From: Bacillota bacterium
GTDB lineage: Bacteria; Bacillota; Clostridia; Christensenellales; Aristaeellaceae
Reading direction: 5' to 3'
DNA length: 26,012 bases
Assembly: GCA_009787135.1 (NCBI GenBank)
Contig: WRGP01000249.1
Location: forward strand, 1 to 26,012
Position numbers and translations under genes: made by a program. The notes under the pieces were generated by a model, which made no database searches, was not told where the DNA came from, and saw nothing but the letters and a program-made list of their open reading frames with translations. Positions 1 through 8,228 of the stretch are shown here, piece after piece (positions within the stretch are counted from its first letter, which is position 1; each line of letters begins with the position of its first letter).

Positions 1-287
1 CGCCCGGCCGTTCCGCTTTTCCTATATCACAACCGTTGTCTCCCTGTAAACCAATTCCCCTTTTGCTTTCCCACGCTCACACTCCCTAAAACGGGGAAAC
101 TCAAATTTGAAACAGAAAAGACACGGCAATCGCTTATCAGCAATTGGAAAAAGCGGGCGGCTTATCTACAGCGAGTTTACTGTGCTTTTCCCATACCCAA
201 CGTTATTGAGCCCCTCCCAAACAGAATTCTGGCGGCGGGTTTACGGACAAATTTTGACGGCGTAAGGTTTTAATTTTCCGCATTCCC
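1..287. other. gene-free left edge, nothing recognised
   Basis: No convincing reading frame, RNA gene or repeat was found here. The sequence is mixed in composition and carries short near-repeats of the type GCTTATC near 132 and 170, too weak to interpret. It probably holds the 3' flank of a gene beyond the left edge plus the upstream region of the importer operon. Regulatory sites for the operon could lie here, but I see no clear operator. Confidence 0.4.
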
Positions 288-316
288 TTTACAAAACAAG
301 CGTGATACTTTACAAT
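288..316 (+). promoter_or_regulatory. sigma-A type promoter of the ABC importer operon
   Basis: TTTACA at 288-293 and TACAAT at 311-316 are separated by exactly 17 bases. Each hexamer matches its consensus at five of six positions. The predicted start, near 323, leaves a short leader of about 28 bases before the binding-protein gene, with AAGGAGG at 337-343. Confidence 0.65.
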
Positions 317-350
317 ACACGTATAAAAATGTCTACAAGGAGGATGGAGC

Positions 351-1376
351 ATGAAAAAAACAATAGCGTTGCTAATGGGTATCCTGCTGGTTACCCTGCT
401 GTGCGCACCTGCCGCGATGGCCGTCAACGAGGAAATCGACGGTACGATTATGATTTACACCTCGATCTATCAGGACGTGCTTGACGAGATGGTCAAAGCG
501 CTGGGTGTGGAGTTCCCAAACCTGAAGGTGGATACTTTCTACGGCGGTACGGGTACCATCCAGGCCAAGCTGGCCGCGGAGATGGAAGGAAACAGCATTC
601 AGGCGGACCTGCTGCTGGTCGCCGAGCCCGCATACTCCTTGGAACTCAAGGAACTGGGCTACCTGCACGCGTATAAAACCGCCGCGGCGCAGAACCTTCG
701 CTTCCCCTATGATGAGGAGGGCTATTGGTATCCTGTGCGCGTGTGCAACATGGTGCTGGCGTACAACCCAGATCTGTACAGCGAGGAAGAACTGCCGGCA
801 AGCTTCTACGATTTCGCGCATGACGAAAGCGTAAAAGGTTATATCTCCATGGGCAACCCGCTCACCAGCGGTACGTCTATGGCTGCCGTGGCCGCGCTGA
901 CGGATAAATATAGCTACGAGTATTTCGACGCGCTCAAGGAGCAAGGCGTGATGGTAGAATCCGGTTCCGTCGCGCTGACAAAGCTACAAACCGGCGAATG
1001 CAAGGAGATCATGATCCTGGAGGAATCCGTACTCAAGCTGCGCGAGGAAGAAGGCTCCGAGCTGGCCGTCATATATCCTACGGACGGCAATATCCTCATC
1101 CCTTCCACAATCATGTCGTTCAAAGAAGAATTCGCGCCCAACAAGAACCTCAAGGCATGTGAGGCCGTGACCGACTGGCTGCTCTCCGAAGCGGGCCAGC
1201 GCTTTATCCTCAGCGGCTGGATGCATTCGGTGCTCTCCACCGTGGAAGATGTTCCCTACGATTCCATTGACACAAACCGCCTTATCGAGACGGACATGGG
1301 CATAGACTGGGTGCGTTGCTACGCGATGCGCGATGAAATCCGCACGGCGTTTGAAGAGACAGTCATGGCTGAGTAA
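351..1376 (+). CDS. secreted ABC transporter substrate-binding protein (ferric/aminoethylphosphonate-like family)
   Basis: This is the solute receptor of the importer encoded by this and the next two genes. The 341-residue product starts with a Sec signal peptide: positive MKK, a hydrophobic core and an AMA cleavage site near residue 24. The cysteine in the core is not in a good lipobox, so anchoring is uncertain. The mature part has the two-lobe binding-protein pattern, with an early IMIYTSIYQD segment, GGTGTIQAKL near residue 66 and a C-terminal DWLLSEAGQRF segment typical of relatives of FbpA/AfuA. The paired tyrosines that bind iron in classical FbpA are not seen; the corresponding region reads MILEESVLKL. 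The substrate is therefore open: iron chelate, phosphonate, sugar phosphate or polyamine are all possible. AAGGAGG lies seven bases before the ATG. Confidence 0.85.
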   Translation: MKKTIALLMGILLVTLLCAPAAMAVNEEIDGTIMIYTSIYQDVLDEMVKALGVEFPNLKVDTFYGGTGTIQAKLAAEMEGNSIQADLLLVAEPAYSLELKELGYLHAYKTAAAQNLRFPYDEEGYWYPVRVCNMVLAYNPDLYSEEELPASFYDFAHDESVKGYISMGNPLTSGTSMAAVAALTDKYSYEYFDALKEQGVMVESGSVALTKLQTGECKEIMILEESVLKLREEEGSELAVIYPTDGNILIPSTIMSFKEEFAPNKNLKACEAVTDWLLSEAGQRFILSGWMHSVLSTVEDVPYDSIDTNRLIETDMGIDWVRCYAMRDEIRTAFEETVMAE

Positions 1377-1393
1377 AAGAACCGGTGCAGGTG

Positions 1394-1426
1394 GGGCTGT
1401 TGCGCTTATGGCACAACGGCCCTTTT
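1394..1426 (+). terminator. terminator-like hairpin after the binding-protein gene
   Basis: GGGCTGTTG (1394-1402) pairs with CAACGGCCC (1414-1422) with one G-U pair; after one mismatch, two further pairs close a five-base loop. Four T follow at 1423-1426. Lying 18 bases after the binding-protein stop and before the permease, it could stop part of the transcription so that the receptor is made in excess. A second weak stem (AGAAGG 1505-1510 with CCTTCT 1523-1528) precedes a T-rich run. Confidence 0.6.
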
Positions 1427-1624
1427 ACGGCAAGTCTCTCGTTCCAAACGCAAGGGCAACGGAATGCCAGTGGCGTTCACCGGGCATGCCATCCAACAAC
1501 CCCGAGAAGGCTTTTTCTGTTTCCTTCTTTTTTCTCTGCGTAAAGTAAGGGAGCTGTCCCCCCTATCCTCTCTTTTTAAACCCCGTGCGTATTCCTAAAG
1601 CCCAACAGGGAGTGTGATAGCATC

Positions 1625-3319
1625 ATGGTAAATGCCCCCATGAAAAAGCGCTTTTATTTCGATATCAAGTGGGTCATCATTTTCGTCATCGTGGCGTTTA
1701 TGCTCGTCTTTCAGGTTTTTCCTCTGCTCTTTATGCTCTATCGCGCGCTGTTCGCTTCAGGGAGTTTTTCGCTTAGCTCGCTCTCGCGTATCTATACCTA
1801 TTCGCTCAACTGGACGGCGCTTAAAAATACGCTGATCGCGTCCTTTTTCACCATGATCTTTGGTACGCTGATCGCCTTCCCGCTGGCCTGGCTGGTGGGG
1901 CGTACAAATTTGCATTTCCGCAAATTTTTCCGCAGCCTCTTCGTGCTGACCTACATGGTGCCGCCATACTTGGGGGCCATGGCGTGGCTTAGACTCTTAA
2001 ACCCCAAGGTTGGCAATCTAAACGTGTTCCTTCGGGATTTGCTGGGCTTATCGCAGAATCCCTTCAATATATATACGCTGGGCGGCCTCATCTGGGTACT
2101 GACCACCTTCTATTACCCATATGCGTTTATTACCATTTCGCGCGCCATGGAAAAGATGGACCCCTCGCTGGAGGAAGCGTCGAAGATATCGGGCGCGTCC
2201 CCGCTCCGTACGCTGCTTACCATCACGCTGCCGATGATGACGCCCTCCATTGTCGCGGGCGCGCTGTTGGTGTTTGTATCCGCCGCTTCTTGCTACGGCA
2301 TCCCCTCCATTGTCGGCATGCCGGGCAACATCCATACCGTTACCACGCGCATTGTGGGCTATGTCTCCATTGGCAGCGCGGACGGCCTGACGGACGCGAC
2401 CAGCCTGGCGGTTTTTCTGATGTTCACGGCCGTGCTGGTCATGTACGCGTCCGCGTTTATCACAGGCCACAAGCAATATATCACTGTTTCGGGCAAGTCC
2501 ACGCGCCCCACCATTGTAGACCTTGGCAAGTGGCGCGTGCCCATCACGGGGCTGGTCTTTCTCTTTGCGGCTGTTGTCATTCTCCTGCCGTTTGCCACGG
2601 TGGCGATTACGTCCGTCACGCAAAACCTGGGCAAGGCCGTCACTGCGCCCGGTAACTTTACCTTAAAACACTGGGAAAAGGTGTTTACCCGCGCCGATAT
2701 TCTCAGCAGCATGAAAAACAGCCTGCTGTTCGGCGCGGCTGCCGCGACAGCCGGCATCCTCATCGCCTGCGTGATGGCATATCTGTTGCAGCGCACCCGC
2801 GTACGGGGCCGCCATATACCCGATTTTCTCATTACGCTCGGCTCAGGCTCGCCCAGCGTGGTCATTGCCCTGGGCCTGATCATGACGATGAACGGCCGGT
2901 TTGGTATAAGCATTTACAATACGCCGGCGATCATGATTATCGCGTATGTGATCAAATATCAGATGATGGGCATGCGCACCGTCGTATCGGCGATGTCACA
3001 AATTCATGCTTCGCTGGAGGAATGCTCACAGGTATCGGGCGCCAGCTGGCCGCGTACGATGAAAAATGTCACGCTGCCGCTGATTGGCCCGTCCGTCGCG
3101 GCCGGGTGGTTTCTGATCTTCATCCCCAGCTTTTATGAGCTTTCCATGTCCGCGCTGCTCTATTCTTCCGCCACAAAGGTCATCGGCGTGCAGCTGCACG
3201 AGTATTGGACATTTACCAGCCAGCAGCAGGCATCCGCGATGGCGTCCGGCATTCTGCTGGTCGTGATCGCGCTGAACGTGGCGCTGGACCGCTTGACAAA
3301 GGGCAACTTCTCGATATAG
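1625..3319 (+). CDS. fused two-domain ABC transporter permease (FbpB-like)
   Basis: This is the membrane channel of the importer. The 564-residue protein contains two tandem permease domains, each with several hydrophobic helices and its own EAA loop, the cytoplasmic contact for the ATPase: EEASKISGASPLRT near residues 183-197 and EECSQVSGASWPRT near 465-478. One chain thus replaces a permease dimer, as usual in the ferric/phosphonate group of importers. The first helix begins near residue 13 after a short basic start. The ATG at 1625 has only a rather distant AGGGAG (1607-1612); an ATG at 1640 is an alternative with no better site. The stop codon overlaps the ribosome binding site of the ATPase gene, so the two are one transcriptional unit. 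Confidence 0.9.
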   Translation: MVNAPMKKRFYFDIKWVIIFVIVAFMLVFQVFPLLFMLYRALFASGSFSLSSLSRIYTYSLNWTALKNTLIASFFTMIFGTLIAFPLAWLVGRTNLHFRKFFRSLFVLTYMVPPYLGAMAWLRLLNPKVGNLNVFLRDLLGLSQNPFNIYTLGGLIWVLTTFYYPYAFITISRAMEKMDPSLEEASKISGASPLRTLLTITLPMMTPSIVAGALLVFVSAASCYGIPSIVGMPGNIHTVTTRIVGYVSIGSADGLTDATSLAVFLMFTAVLVMYASAFITGHKQYITVSGKSTRPTIVDLGKWRVPITGLVFLFAAVVILLPFATVAITSVTQNLGKAVTAPGNFTLKHWEKVFTRADILSSMKNSLLFGAAAATAGILIACVMAYLLQRTRVRGRHIPDFLITLGSGSPSVVIALGLIMTMNGRFGISIYNTPAIMIIAYVIKYQMMGMRTVVSAMSQIHASLEECSQVSGASWPRTMKNVTLPLIGPSVAAGWFLIFIPSFYELSMSALLYSSATKVIGVQLHEYWTFTSQQQASAMASGILLVVIALNVALDRLTKGNFSI

Positions 3320-3330
3320 GAGGATGGACG

Positions 3331-4407
3331 ATGTCGACTGTTACCATTAAGCATGTAACAAAAACCTTCGGTGAAAATGTGGTGCTCCAAGCGTTTGACG
3401 CGACCTTTGCGGATGGGGAGTTTGTCACGCTGCTGGGCCCTTCCGGCTGTGGCAAGACGACGATGCTGCGCATCATCGCGGGATTTGAAAAACCTACCAG
3501 CGGCGCGGTGTATATCGGCGAACAGCTTGTCAGCGGTGACAAGGCGTTCGTGCCGCCTGAAAAGCGCGATATTGGCATGGTGTTTCAATCCTACGCCGTG
3601 TGGCCCCATATGAACATTTTTGACAACGTTGCCTATCCGCTCAAAATCAAGAAGCGCGCCAAGCCCGAAATCCACGAGCGGGTGAAACGAGTGTTGGACA
3701 TCGTGCATCTTTCGCAGTATAAGGAACGTTATCCCAACCAGCTCTCCGGCGGCCAGCAGCAACGCGTCGCGCTGGCACGCGCGCTAGTGGCCGCGCCCAA
3801 ACTGCTCTTGCTCGACGAGCCGCTCTCAAACCTGGACGCCAAGCTGCGCGAGAGCATGCGGTTTGAAATCAAAGAAATTCAAAACGCGATGGGCATCACC
3901 GTCGTATACGTGACCCACGACCAGACGGAAGCTATGGCCATGAGCGACCGGGTGATTGTAATCAACCAGGGCGTGGTGCAGCAAGTCGGCTCGCCAATGG
4001 AGATCTACAATACGCCTTCCAACCCGTTCGTGGCGGATTTTGTGGGCAAGGTCGATTTTCTTCGCGGCCATGTGGCGGAGGGGAGCATCACCCTTGATGG
4101 AACGGGTCAAACGCTTCCCTATAACGGGCCGCTTGGGGGCCGAGTGATCGTCGCGATCCGGCCAGAGGCCATCCGCTTTGCGCCTGCTGTCCATGCCCAT
4201 CTCACAGGCACGCTGAAGAGCCAGTATTTTCTCGGCGACGTAAACGACTGCCGTATCAGCCTTGGGGGAGAGGTTTCGCTGCGCATGATCACGGATCCTT
4301 ATTCGTACGGCGCTATGCGGCCTGGGGACGCTGTAGGGATAGAGGTACGCAACCTGCTGGTGTTTGCGGACGACGGCGCGGACGATCACCTGAAAATACA
4401 CACGTAA
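3331..4407 (+). CDS. ABC importer ATP-binding protein (PotA/FbpC-like, with TOBE-type C-terminus)
   Basis: This subunit drives the importer by ATP hydrolysis on the cytoplasmic face. The 358-residue protein has every expected motif: Walker A GPSGCGKTT at 36-44, Q-loop Gln86, signature LSGGQQQR at 138-145, Walker B LLLLDEP at 158-164 and switch His196. After the nucleotide-binding domain (to about residue 240) follows a C-terminal domain of the TOBE type, ending around VAIRPEAIRFAP and FLGDVNDCRI, which in this family often senses substrate or stabilises the dimer. The start at 3331 is chosen because AGGAGG at 3318-3323 lies seven bases upstream; the frame stays open further upstream, but that part lies inside the permease gene. 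It is the last gene of the importer set. Confidence 0.92.
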   Translation: MSTVTIKHVTKTFGENVVLQAFDATFADGEFVTLLGPSGCGKTTMLRIIAGFEKPTSGAVYIGEQLVSGDKAFVPPEKRDIGMVFQSYAVWPHMNIFDNVAYPLKIKKRAKPEIHERVKRVLDIVHLSQYKERYPNQLSGGQQQRVALARALVAAPKLLLLDEPLSNLDAKLRESMRFEIKEIQNAMGITVVYVTHDQTEAMAMSDRVIVINQGVVQQVGSPMEIYNTPSNPFVADFVGKVDFLRGHVAEGSITLDGTGQTLPYNGPLGGRVIVAIRPEAIRFAPAVHAHLTGTLKSQYFLGDVNDCRISLGGEVSLRMITDPYSYGAMRPGDAVGIEVRNLLVFADDGADDHLKIHT

Positions 4408-4443
4408 GAAAAGCTGGAGTATTAACCGATAGATACATTTTTA

Positions 4444-4452
4444 TGGTATAAC
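4444..4452 (+). promoter_or_regulatory. possible extended -10 promoter for the serine hydrolase gene
   Basis: TGG followed by TATAAC at 4447-4452 forms an extended -10 element. The best -35, TTAACC at 4422-4427, is poorly spaced (19 bases). It lies 30 bases before the coding start, so the leader would be short. There is no visible terminator between this and the importer genes, so read-through is possible as well. Confidence 0.35.
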
Positions 4453-4482
4453 GGCATTAAAAAAAGAGGATGGATACTCATC

Positions 4483-6363
4483 ATGAAAAAGATCATCGTT
4501 TGGATGCTTTTGACCGCGGTTTTGTTCGCCGCAATGCCGATGACGGCGTTTGCCGAAATCATGGCCGAAGACGCGGCTCGAAAACTTCCCTCGGGCATAG
4601 CCTATGCCGATGTCGAAAAAACGATCGACAGCTATGTTAATGACCGTAAGGACACAACCGCCGCGATGTCGGTCGCGATTTTCGACCGCGACGGCGTGAT
4701 TCTCGAAAAGTCCTACGGCTATATAAATGTCGAGGATAAGATCGCCAACAACGCCGACGCTGTGTTCGAATGGGGTTCGGTCGGTAAATTGCTGGTGTGG
4801 GTCAGCGCGATGCAGCTTTATGAGCAGGGAAAACTTGATTTAAACGCCGATGTCAAGACCTATCTGCCCGACGGGTTTTTCAAAAAGCTGAAATACGACG
4901 ACAAAATCACCATGCTCAACCTGATGAATCACAACGCCGGCTGGCAGGATTTTTGCAAGGACCTTTTCATCGCGGACAGGGAAAATGTGCCCGATCTGGA
5001 AACCGCCCTCAAAAAAACAGAGCCTTATCAGATATTCCGTCCGGGCGAATACGCGGCATACAGCAACTGGGGCGCGGCTCTCGCGGGCTATATCGTCGAG
5101 CGGATTTCTGGCGTGCCGTTTTATGAATACGCGCAGACCAATATTTTTACCCCGCTTGATATGACAAAAACAGCCCTCAAACCCGATTTGTCCGATAATG
5201 CCTGGGTAAAAGAGCGGCGGCAAAAGCTGATGTGCTATACATCCAATATGAAAGCGCTGGGTTCTTGCAGTTATGCCAGCCCCTTTTATCCTTCGGGTCA
5301 GGAAACAGGAACAATATCCGATTACCGCAAATTCGCGATGGCTCTTATTCCCGATGAAAACGGAGAATCGCCGCTCTTTCAAAAAGCCGAGACACTTGCC
5401 GGGCTGCTCACCCCTTCTATGTATTTCCCCGATGGTAAAACAGCAAGCTGTTACCATGGTTTATGGACAGAGCCTATCTTTAAAAGCCAAGTGATAGGGC
5501 ATACCGGGCAAACGATAGGCTGTGTCGCAAATTTGAAAATTGACCTTGAGGCTGGCGTTGGCATGATCACTATGGTCAATCAACCCGACGCGAGTGATTA
5601 TATTCTTAGTATGCCTTCTCAAATATTTGAAAAGAGAGCGTTTACGCCGAATGCTGATTTGCACAGCGATGTTTCGATAGCAGGCATTTATTATAAGTCC
5701 GAAGGATTCGTCAAAGGTATTGCCAGATTTTTCAGCATACTTGACGGCAGGCTGCCAATTTCAAAAGACAAAGACGGTTCACTGTCCATTAGTGAATTTT
5801 CCCTCAATCAGGTCGAACCAGACGTTTATGCGGCGACCAGGGGCGATGCGAGCACGCTCTTCTATGTCAAACGGGACGGGGACGGAAATGTCAAGTCGCT
5901 GGTGACAGGTTCCCGTGAATTCATCCCGACAAGCCAGGGTGCATATTATTTTGACTTGTTCCTCTTGATCTGTTTGGCAATCACCGGACTTTACGGCTTT
6001 ATCACCTTGCTCGTCATGTTTATCCGCAAGCTTCGCAAGAAGGATAAAATTGATCATAATCGGGTGATGGGCAGTCTGCGGGCGGCTGTTTGCGGCGCGG
6101 CTTTGGGGGCGGCTGTTAACTTCGCGGTTTTGATTCTCACCGCGCTTTCCATGATCATTCCGTCGGCTCAATTGATCGTCCACGGTCTATTGTTTATCCT
6201 GTTTATGCTGATTCCAGTGGTTTATGCGGTAATTCTGGCGGTTAGGTTTAAAGGGCTCGACGCAGACAAAAAGCAAAAAGGCAGACTGATCGCCACCGCC
6301 ATCATGGGACTGCTCATGACATTCAGCGTCGCCTTCCTGCATCTCTGGTGGTTCTGGGCGTAA
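4483..6363 (+). CDS. serine beta-lactamase-like hydrolase with C-terminal membrane segments
   Basis: This is a penicillin-binding-protein/class C beta-lactamase fold protein, probably acting outside the membrane on a peptide, D-amino acid ester or cell-wall substrate. The 626-residue chain starts with a signal peptide (about 1-24, ending TAFA). Catalytic motifs are in order: SxxK at Ser99-Lys102, YxN at Tyr193-Asn195, and HTG at 340-342 in place of KTG. Homology to the hydrolase fold ends near residue 385. A linker follows, then four hydrophobic segments at about 489-512, 531-555, 566-588 and 601-622. This architecture is known in Firmicutes proteins loosely called FmtA-like or esterase-like; true beta-lactamase activity cannot be assumed. 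Codon use is visibly less GC-rich than in the flanking genes, hinting at transfer. AGAGGA lies about 12 bases before the ATG. Confidence 0.85.
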   Translation: MKKIIVWMLLTAVLFAAMPMTAFAEIMAEDAARKLPSGIAYADVEKTIDSYVNDRKDTTAAMSVAIFDRDGVILEKSYGYINVEDKIANNADAVFEWGSVGKLLVWVSAMQLYEQGKLDLNADVKTYLPDGFFKKLKYDDKITMLNLMNHNAGWQDFCKDLFIADRENVPDLETALKKTEPYQIFRPGEYAAYSNWGAALAGYIVERISGVPFYEYAQTNIFTPLDMTKTALKPDLSDNAWVKERRQKLMCYTSNMKALGSCSYASPFYPSGQETGTISDYRKFAMALIPDENGESPLFQKAETLAGLLTPSMYFPDGKTASCYHGLWTEPIFKSQVIGHTGQTIGCVANLKIDLEAGVGMITMVNQPDASDYILSMPSQIFEKRAFTPNADLHSDVSIAGIYYKSEGFVKGIARFFSILDGRLPISKDKDGSLSISEFSLNQVEPDVYAATRGDASTLFYVKRDGDGNVKSLVTGSREFIPTSQGAYYFDLFLLICLAITGLYGFITLLVMFIRKLRKKDKIDHNRVMGSLRAAVCGAALGAAVNFAVLILTALSMIIPSAQLIVHGLLFILFMLIPVVYAVILAVRFKGLDADKKQKGRLIATAIMGLLMTFSVAFLHLWWFWA

Positions 6364-6420
6364 ATGAAGATAAGCTTTCAAGCACGCGTCAGTATTTTTA
6401 TTATTTAATTATTTAAAGTG

Positions 6421-6464
6421 TTGCATTTTTCCCTCCAAATAGTGTAAACTATAAGGAGGGAAAA
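6421..6464 (+). promoter_or_regulatory. inverted repeat over a possible promoter of the CHAP gene
   Basis: TTTTCCCTCC (6427-6436) and GGAGGGAAAA (6455-6464) are perfect 10-base inverted arms, with an inner TAG/CTA pair (6440-6442, 6449-6451). A weak promoter, TTGCAT (6421-6426) and TAAACT (6445-6450), overlaps the left arm and centre. The element may be an operator. It could also act as a hairpin ending the upstream transcript, but there is no clean T run after the stem. Confidence 0.4.
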
Positions 6465-6499
6465 TTTTCCTTTACTGCTATCATTAAAGGAGTATCGTT

Positions 6500-8143
6500 G
6501 TGGCTAAAAAAGCAATCAGTGTGGTACTGGTTACCGTTTTATCCCTGCTGACCTTGGGCGCTATGACAGAGGAGTCTATCATTCCCATTCACGACATTGA
6601 GGGGCCCGTTATCGCGCAAAACCCGCCGGTCTCGGAGATAGGTTCTATTGTCCCTATCTCACAAGAGGGCATGCCGCCCGCTGAAGCCGGCCCCATACAA
6701 TCGCAGGGAGATCCAACCGCTCCAATGATCCAGCAGCCAAATCAGGAAAATCCCGTCGTTCCTCCAGGGGAGCAAGCCCCGGTTGCGCAGCCGTTAAGCA
6801 TTTCCACCCCCACGTTTTTGGGCGGCATAATGGGTGATACGCTCTTATGGGTATTTCAGGCCACTGGCGCGGACTATATCATGTATAAGGTAGAACATAA
6901 CGGCGTCATCGTGCGGGAAGGGAGACTTTCCGGCTTGGAAACTTCCTTTTCTATGAACGCGGCGAGCCCAGGCGCCTATACGCTGATCCTGACGGCGTGG
7001 CGCGGTTCTGACAGCCGCGGCGTCTTTTCCGTCGGGCACATGGCGCAAAGCCAAAGCCCCATGGCAATGGAGGGAAGATTGGAAGCGGCGGAAGGGGTGC
7101 TAACCGTCCGATTGATCAGTTCAAGGCCCAGCCTTTTTTACGGGCAGACGGTTGAATTGTACGCTGAAGTCACGGGGGGAACCGCGCCCTACACCACGCA
7201 CATCACCCTAAGCTTCGGCGGCCAGATCGTCGCGCAAGGCGGTCATGCCGTCAGCTACACCATGACATCGACCGGCGATTACATCGCTACGGCGCATGTC
7301 ACAGACGCAAACGGCGCTTCCGCCTCCGTTACCTGCGTGATTCCCTGCGCCCTGCACAGAACAGAATCATTAGATGAAATTATGCCGAATCTCCCCCTGA
7401 CGGGCGATTGGGCGCAGGATATTTCGGCCGCGGCCCAGTCCCAGTTGGGGTATATGGAGAGCACGAGGGATTTTATCCTCAACGAGGAAGGGAAGCAGCG
7501 CGGATACACCCGCTATGGCGATTGGTATGACCAGCGCCATGGAAATGGCGTAAGTTCGGAAGCGTTTCTCTATGGGGAATGGTGCGTCATGTTCGTTGTT
7601 TTTTGCGCGGATATAGCGCAAATCCCCACCTCTGTGCTGCCCCGGCATACGGGTGCGTCCAGCTTGGCCGCGGACCTTCGGAAAGCAGGCTGGTATTTTG
7701 AGGCGAAGGAGCATACGCCGGCCAAGGGCGATCTCGTGTTCATCAACAGCGAGGGGCACAGGGGTAAGGAAGTTGACCATGTTGGCATCGTGCTGGCGTA
7801 TGTGGACGGCGTGCTGACCACCATTGAGGGAAACGCCAACCGCCGTGTGGATATCCGCATGTATGATATGAACAGCCGGCAGATCAAGGGGTTTGCGCCC
7901 GTTCGCTGGATGCAAAACCCCCAGGCTATGCATACACCGTCTCAGCCACGGGCGTTTGAAGCGTCATGGGAACAGGCGCAACAGCCGCTCTCAGCGGAGG
8001 CCGCCCAGGAAAGCGTAAAGCTATATAATTCCATCTTGATGGGGGCGCAGCAAAAAGGCGTCTTGGACGCGCCTCCCAAAATAACACGCTCAGATGAATT
8101 TACGCGAATTGTTTCGGATATTATAGATATGATTCTGGAATGA
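6500..8143 (+). CDS. secreted CHAP-domain protein, putative peptidoglycan hydrolase
   Basis: This is a probable cell-wall amidase or endopeptidase. The 547-residue product begins with a signal peptide (about 1-22). A Pro/Gln-rich low-complexity linker follows (about 35-98), then a region with beta-sandwich character, including an Ig/PKD-like stretch around 205-282 (FYGQTVELYAEVTGGTAPYT). The CHAP domain covers about 308-475. Its likely catalytic Cys362 lies in GEWCVMFV, His427 in VDHVGIV, and Glu443/Asn445 in TIEGN, the usual order for NlpC/P60-CHAP cysteine hydrolases. The C-terminal 70 residues are not recognised. The start is a GTG at 6500, supported by AAAGGAG at 6486-6492 seven bases upstream. 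The gene stands alone between its own upstream element and a terminator. Confidence 0.82.
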   Translation: MAKKAISVVLVTVLSLLTLGAMTEESIIPIHDIEGPVIAQNPPVSEIGSIVPISQEGMPPAEAGPIQSQGDPTAPMIQQPNQENPVVPPGEQAPVAQPLSISTPTFLGGIMGDTLLWVFQATGADYIMYKVEHNGVIVREGRLSGLETSFSMNAASPGAYTLILTAWRGSDSRGVFSVGHMAQSQSPMAMEGRLEAAEGVLTVRLISSRPSLFYGQTVELYAEVTGGTAPYTTHITLSFGGQIVAQGGHAVSYTMTSTGDYIATAHVTDANGASASVTCVIPCALHRTESLDEIMPNLPLTGDWAQDISAAAQSQLGYMESTRDFILNEEGKQRGYTRYGDWYDQRHGNGVSSEAFLYGEWCVMFVVFCADIAQIPTSVLPRHTGASSLAADLRKAGWYFEAKEHTPAKGDLVFINSEGHRGKEVDHVGIVLAYVDGVLTTIEGNANRRVDIRMYDMNSRQIKGFAPVRWMQNPQAMHTPSQPRAFEASWEQAQQPLSAEAAQESVKLYNSILMGAQQKGVLDAPPKITRSDEFTRIVSDIIDMILE

Positions 8144-8170
8144 ACGCGTGATAAGGTAAAACGCAAAGAA

Positions 8171-8200
8171 GGGCTTGTGGCGGCACAGGCCCTCTTTTTA
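8171..8200. terminator. bidirectional intrinsic terminator
   Basis: GGGCTTGTG (8171-8179) pairs with CACAGGCCC (8184-8192) around a four-base loop, with one G-U pair. TCTTTTT follows on the plus strand. Read from the minus strand, the same stem is followed by TTCTTTG. It separates the CHAP gene from the convergent exporter operon. Confidence 0.8.
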
Positions 8201-8228
8201 TATCAATGAATAGAAGTTGAAATACGCT

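Noticed and set aside
3205..3330. Upstream extension of the importer ATPase
   Set aside because: It overlaps the permease end and adds non-homologous residues; the AGGAGG at 3318-3323 supports the start at 3331.
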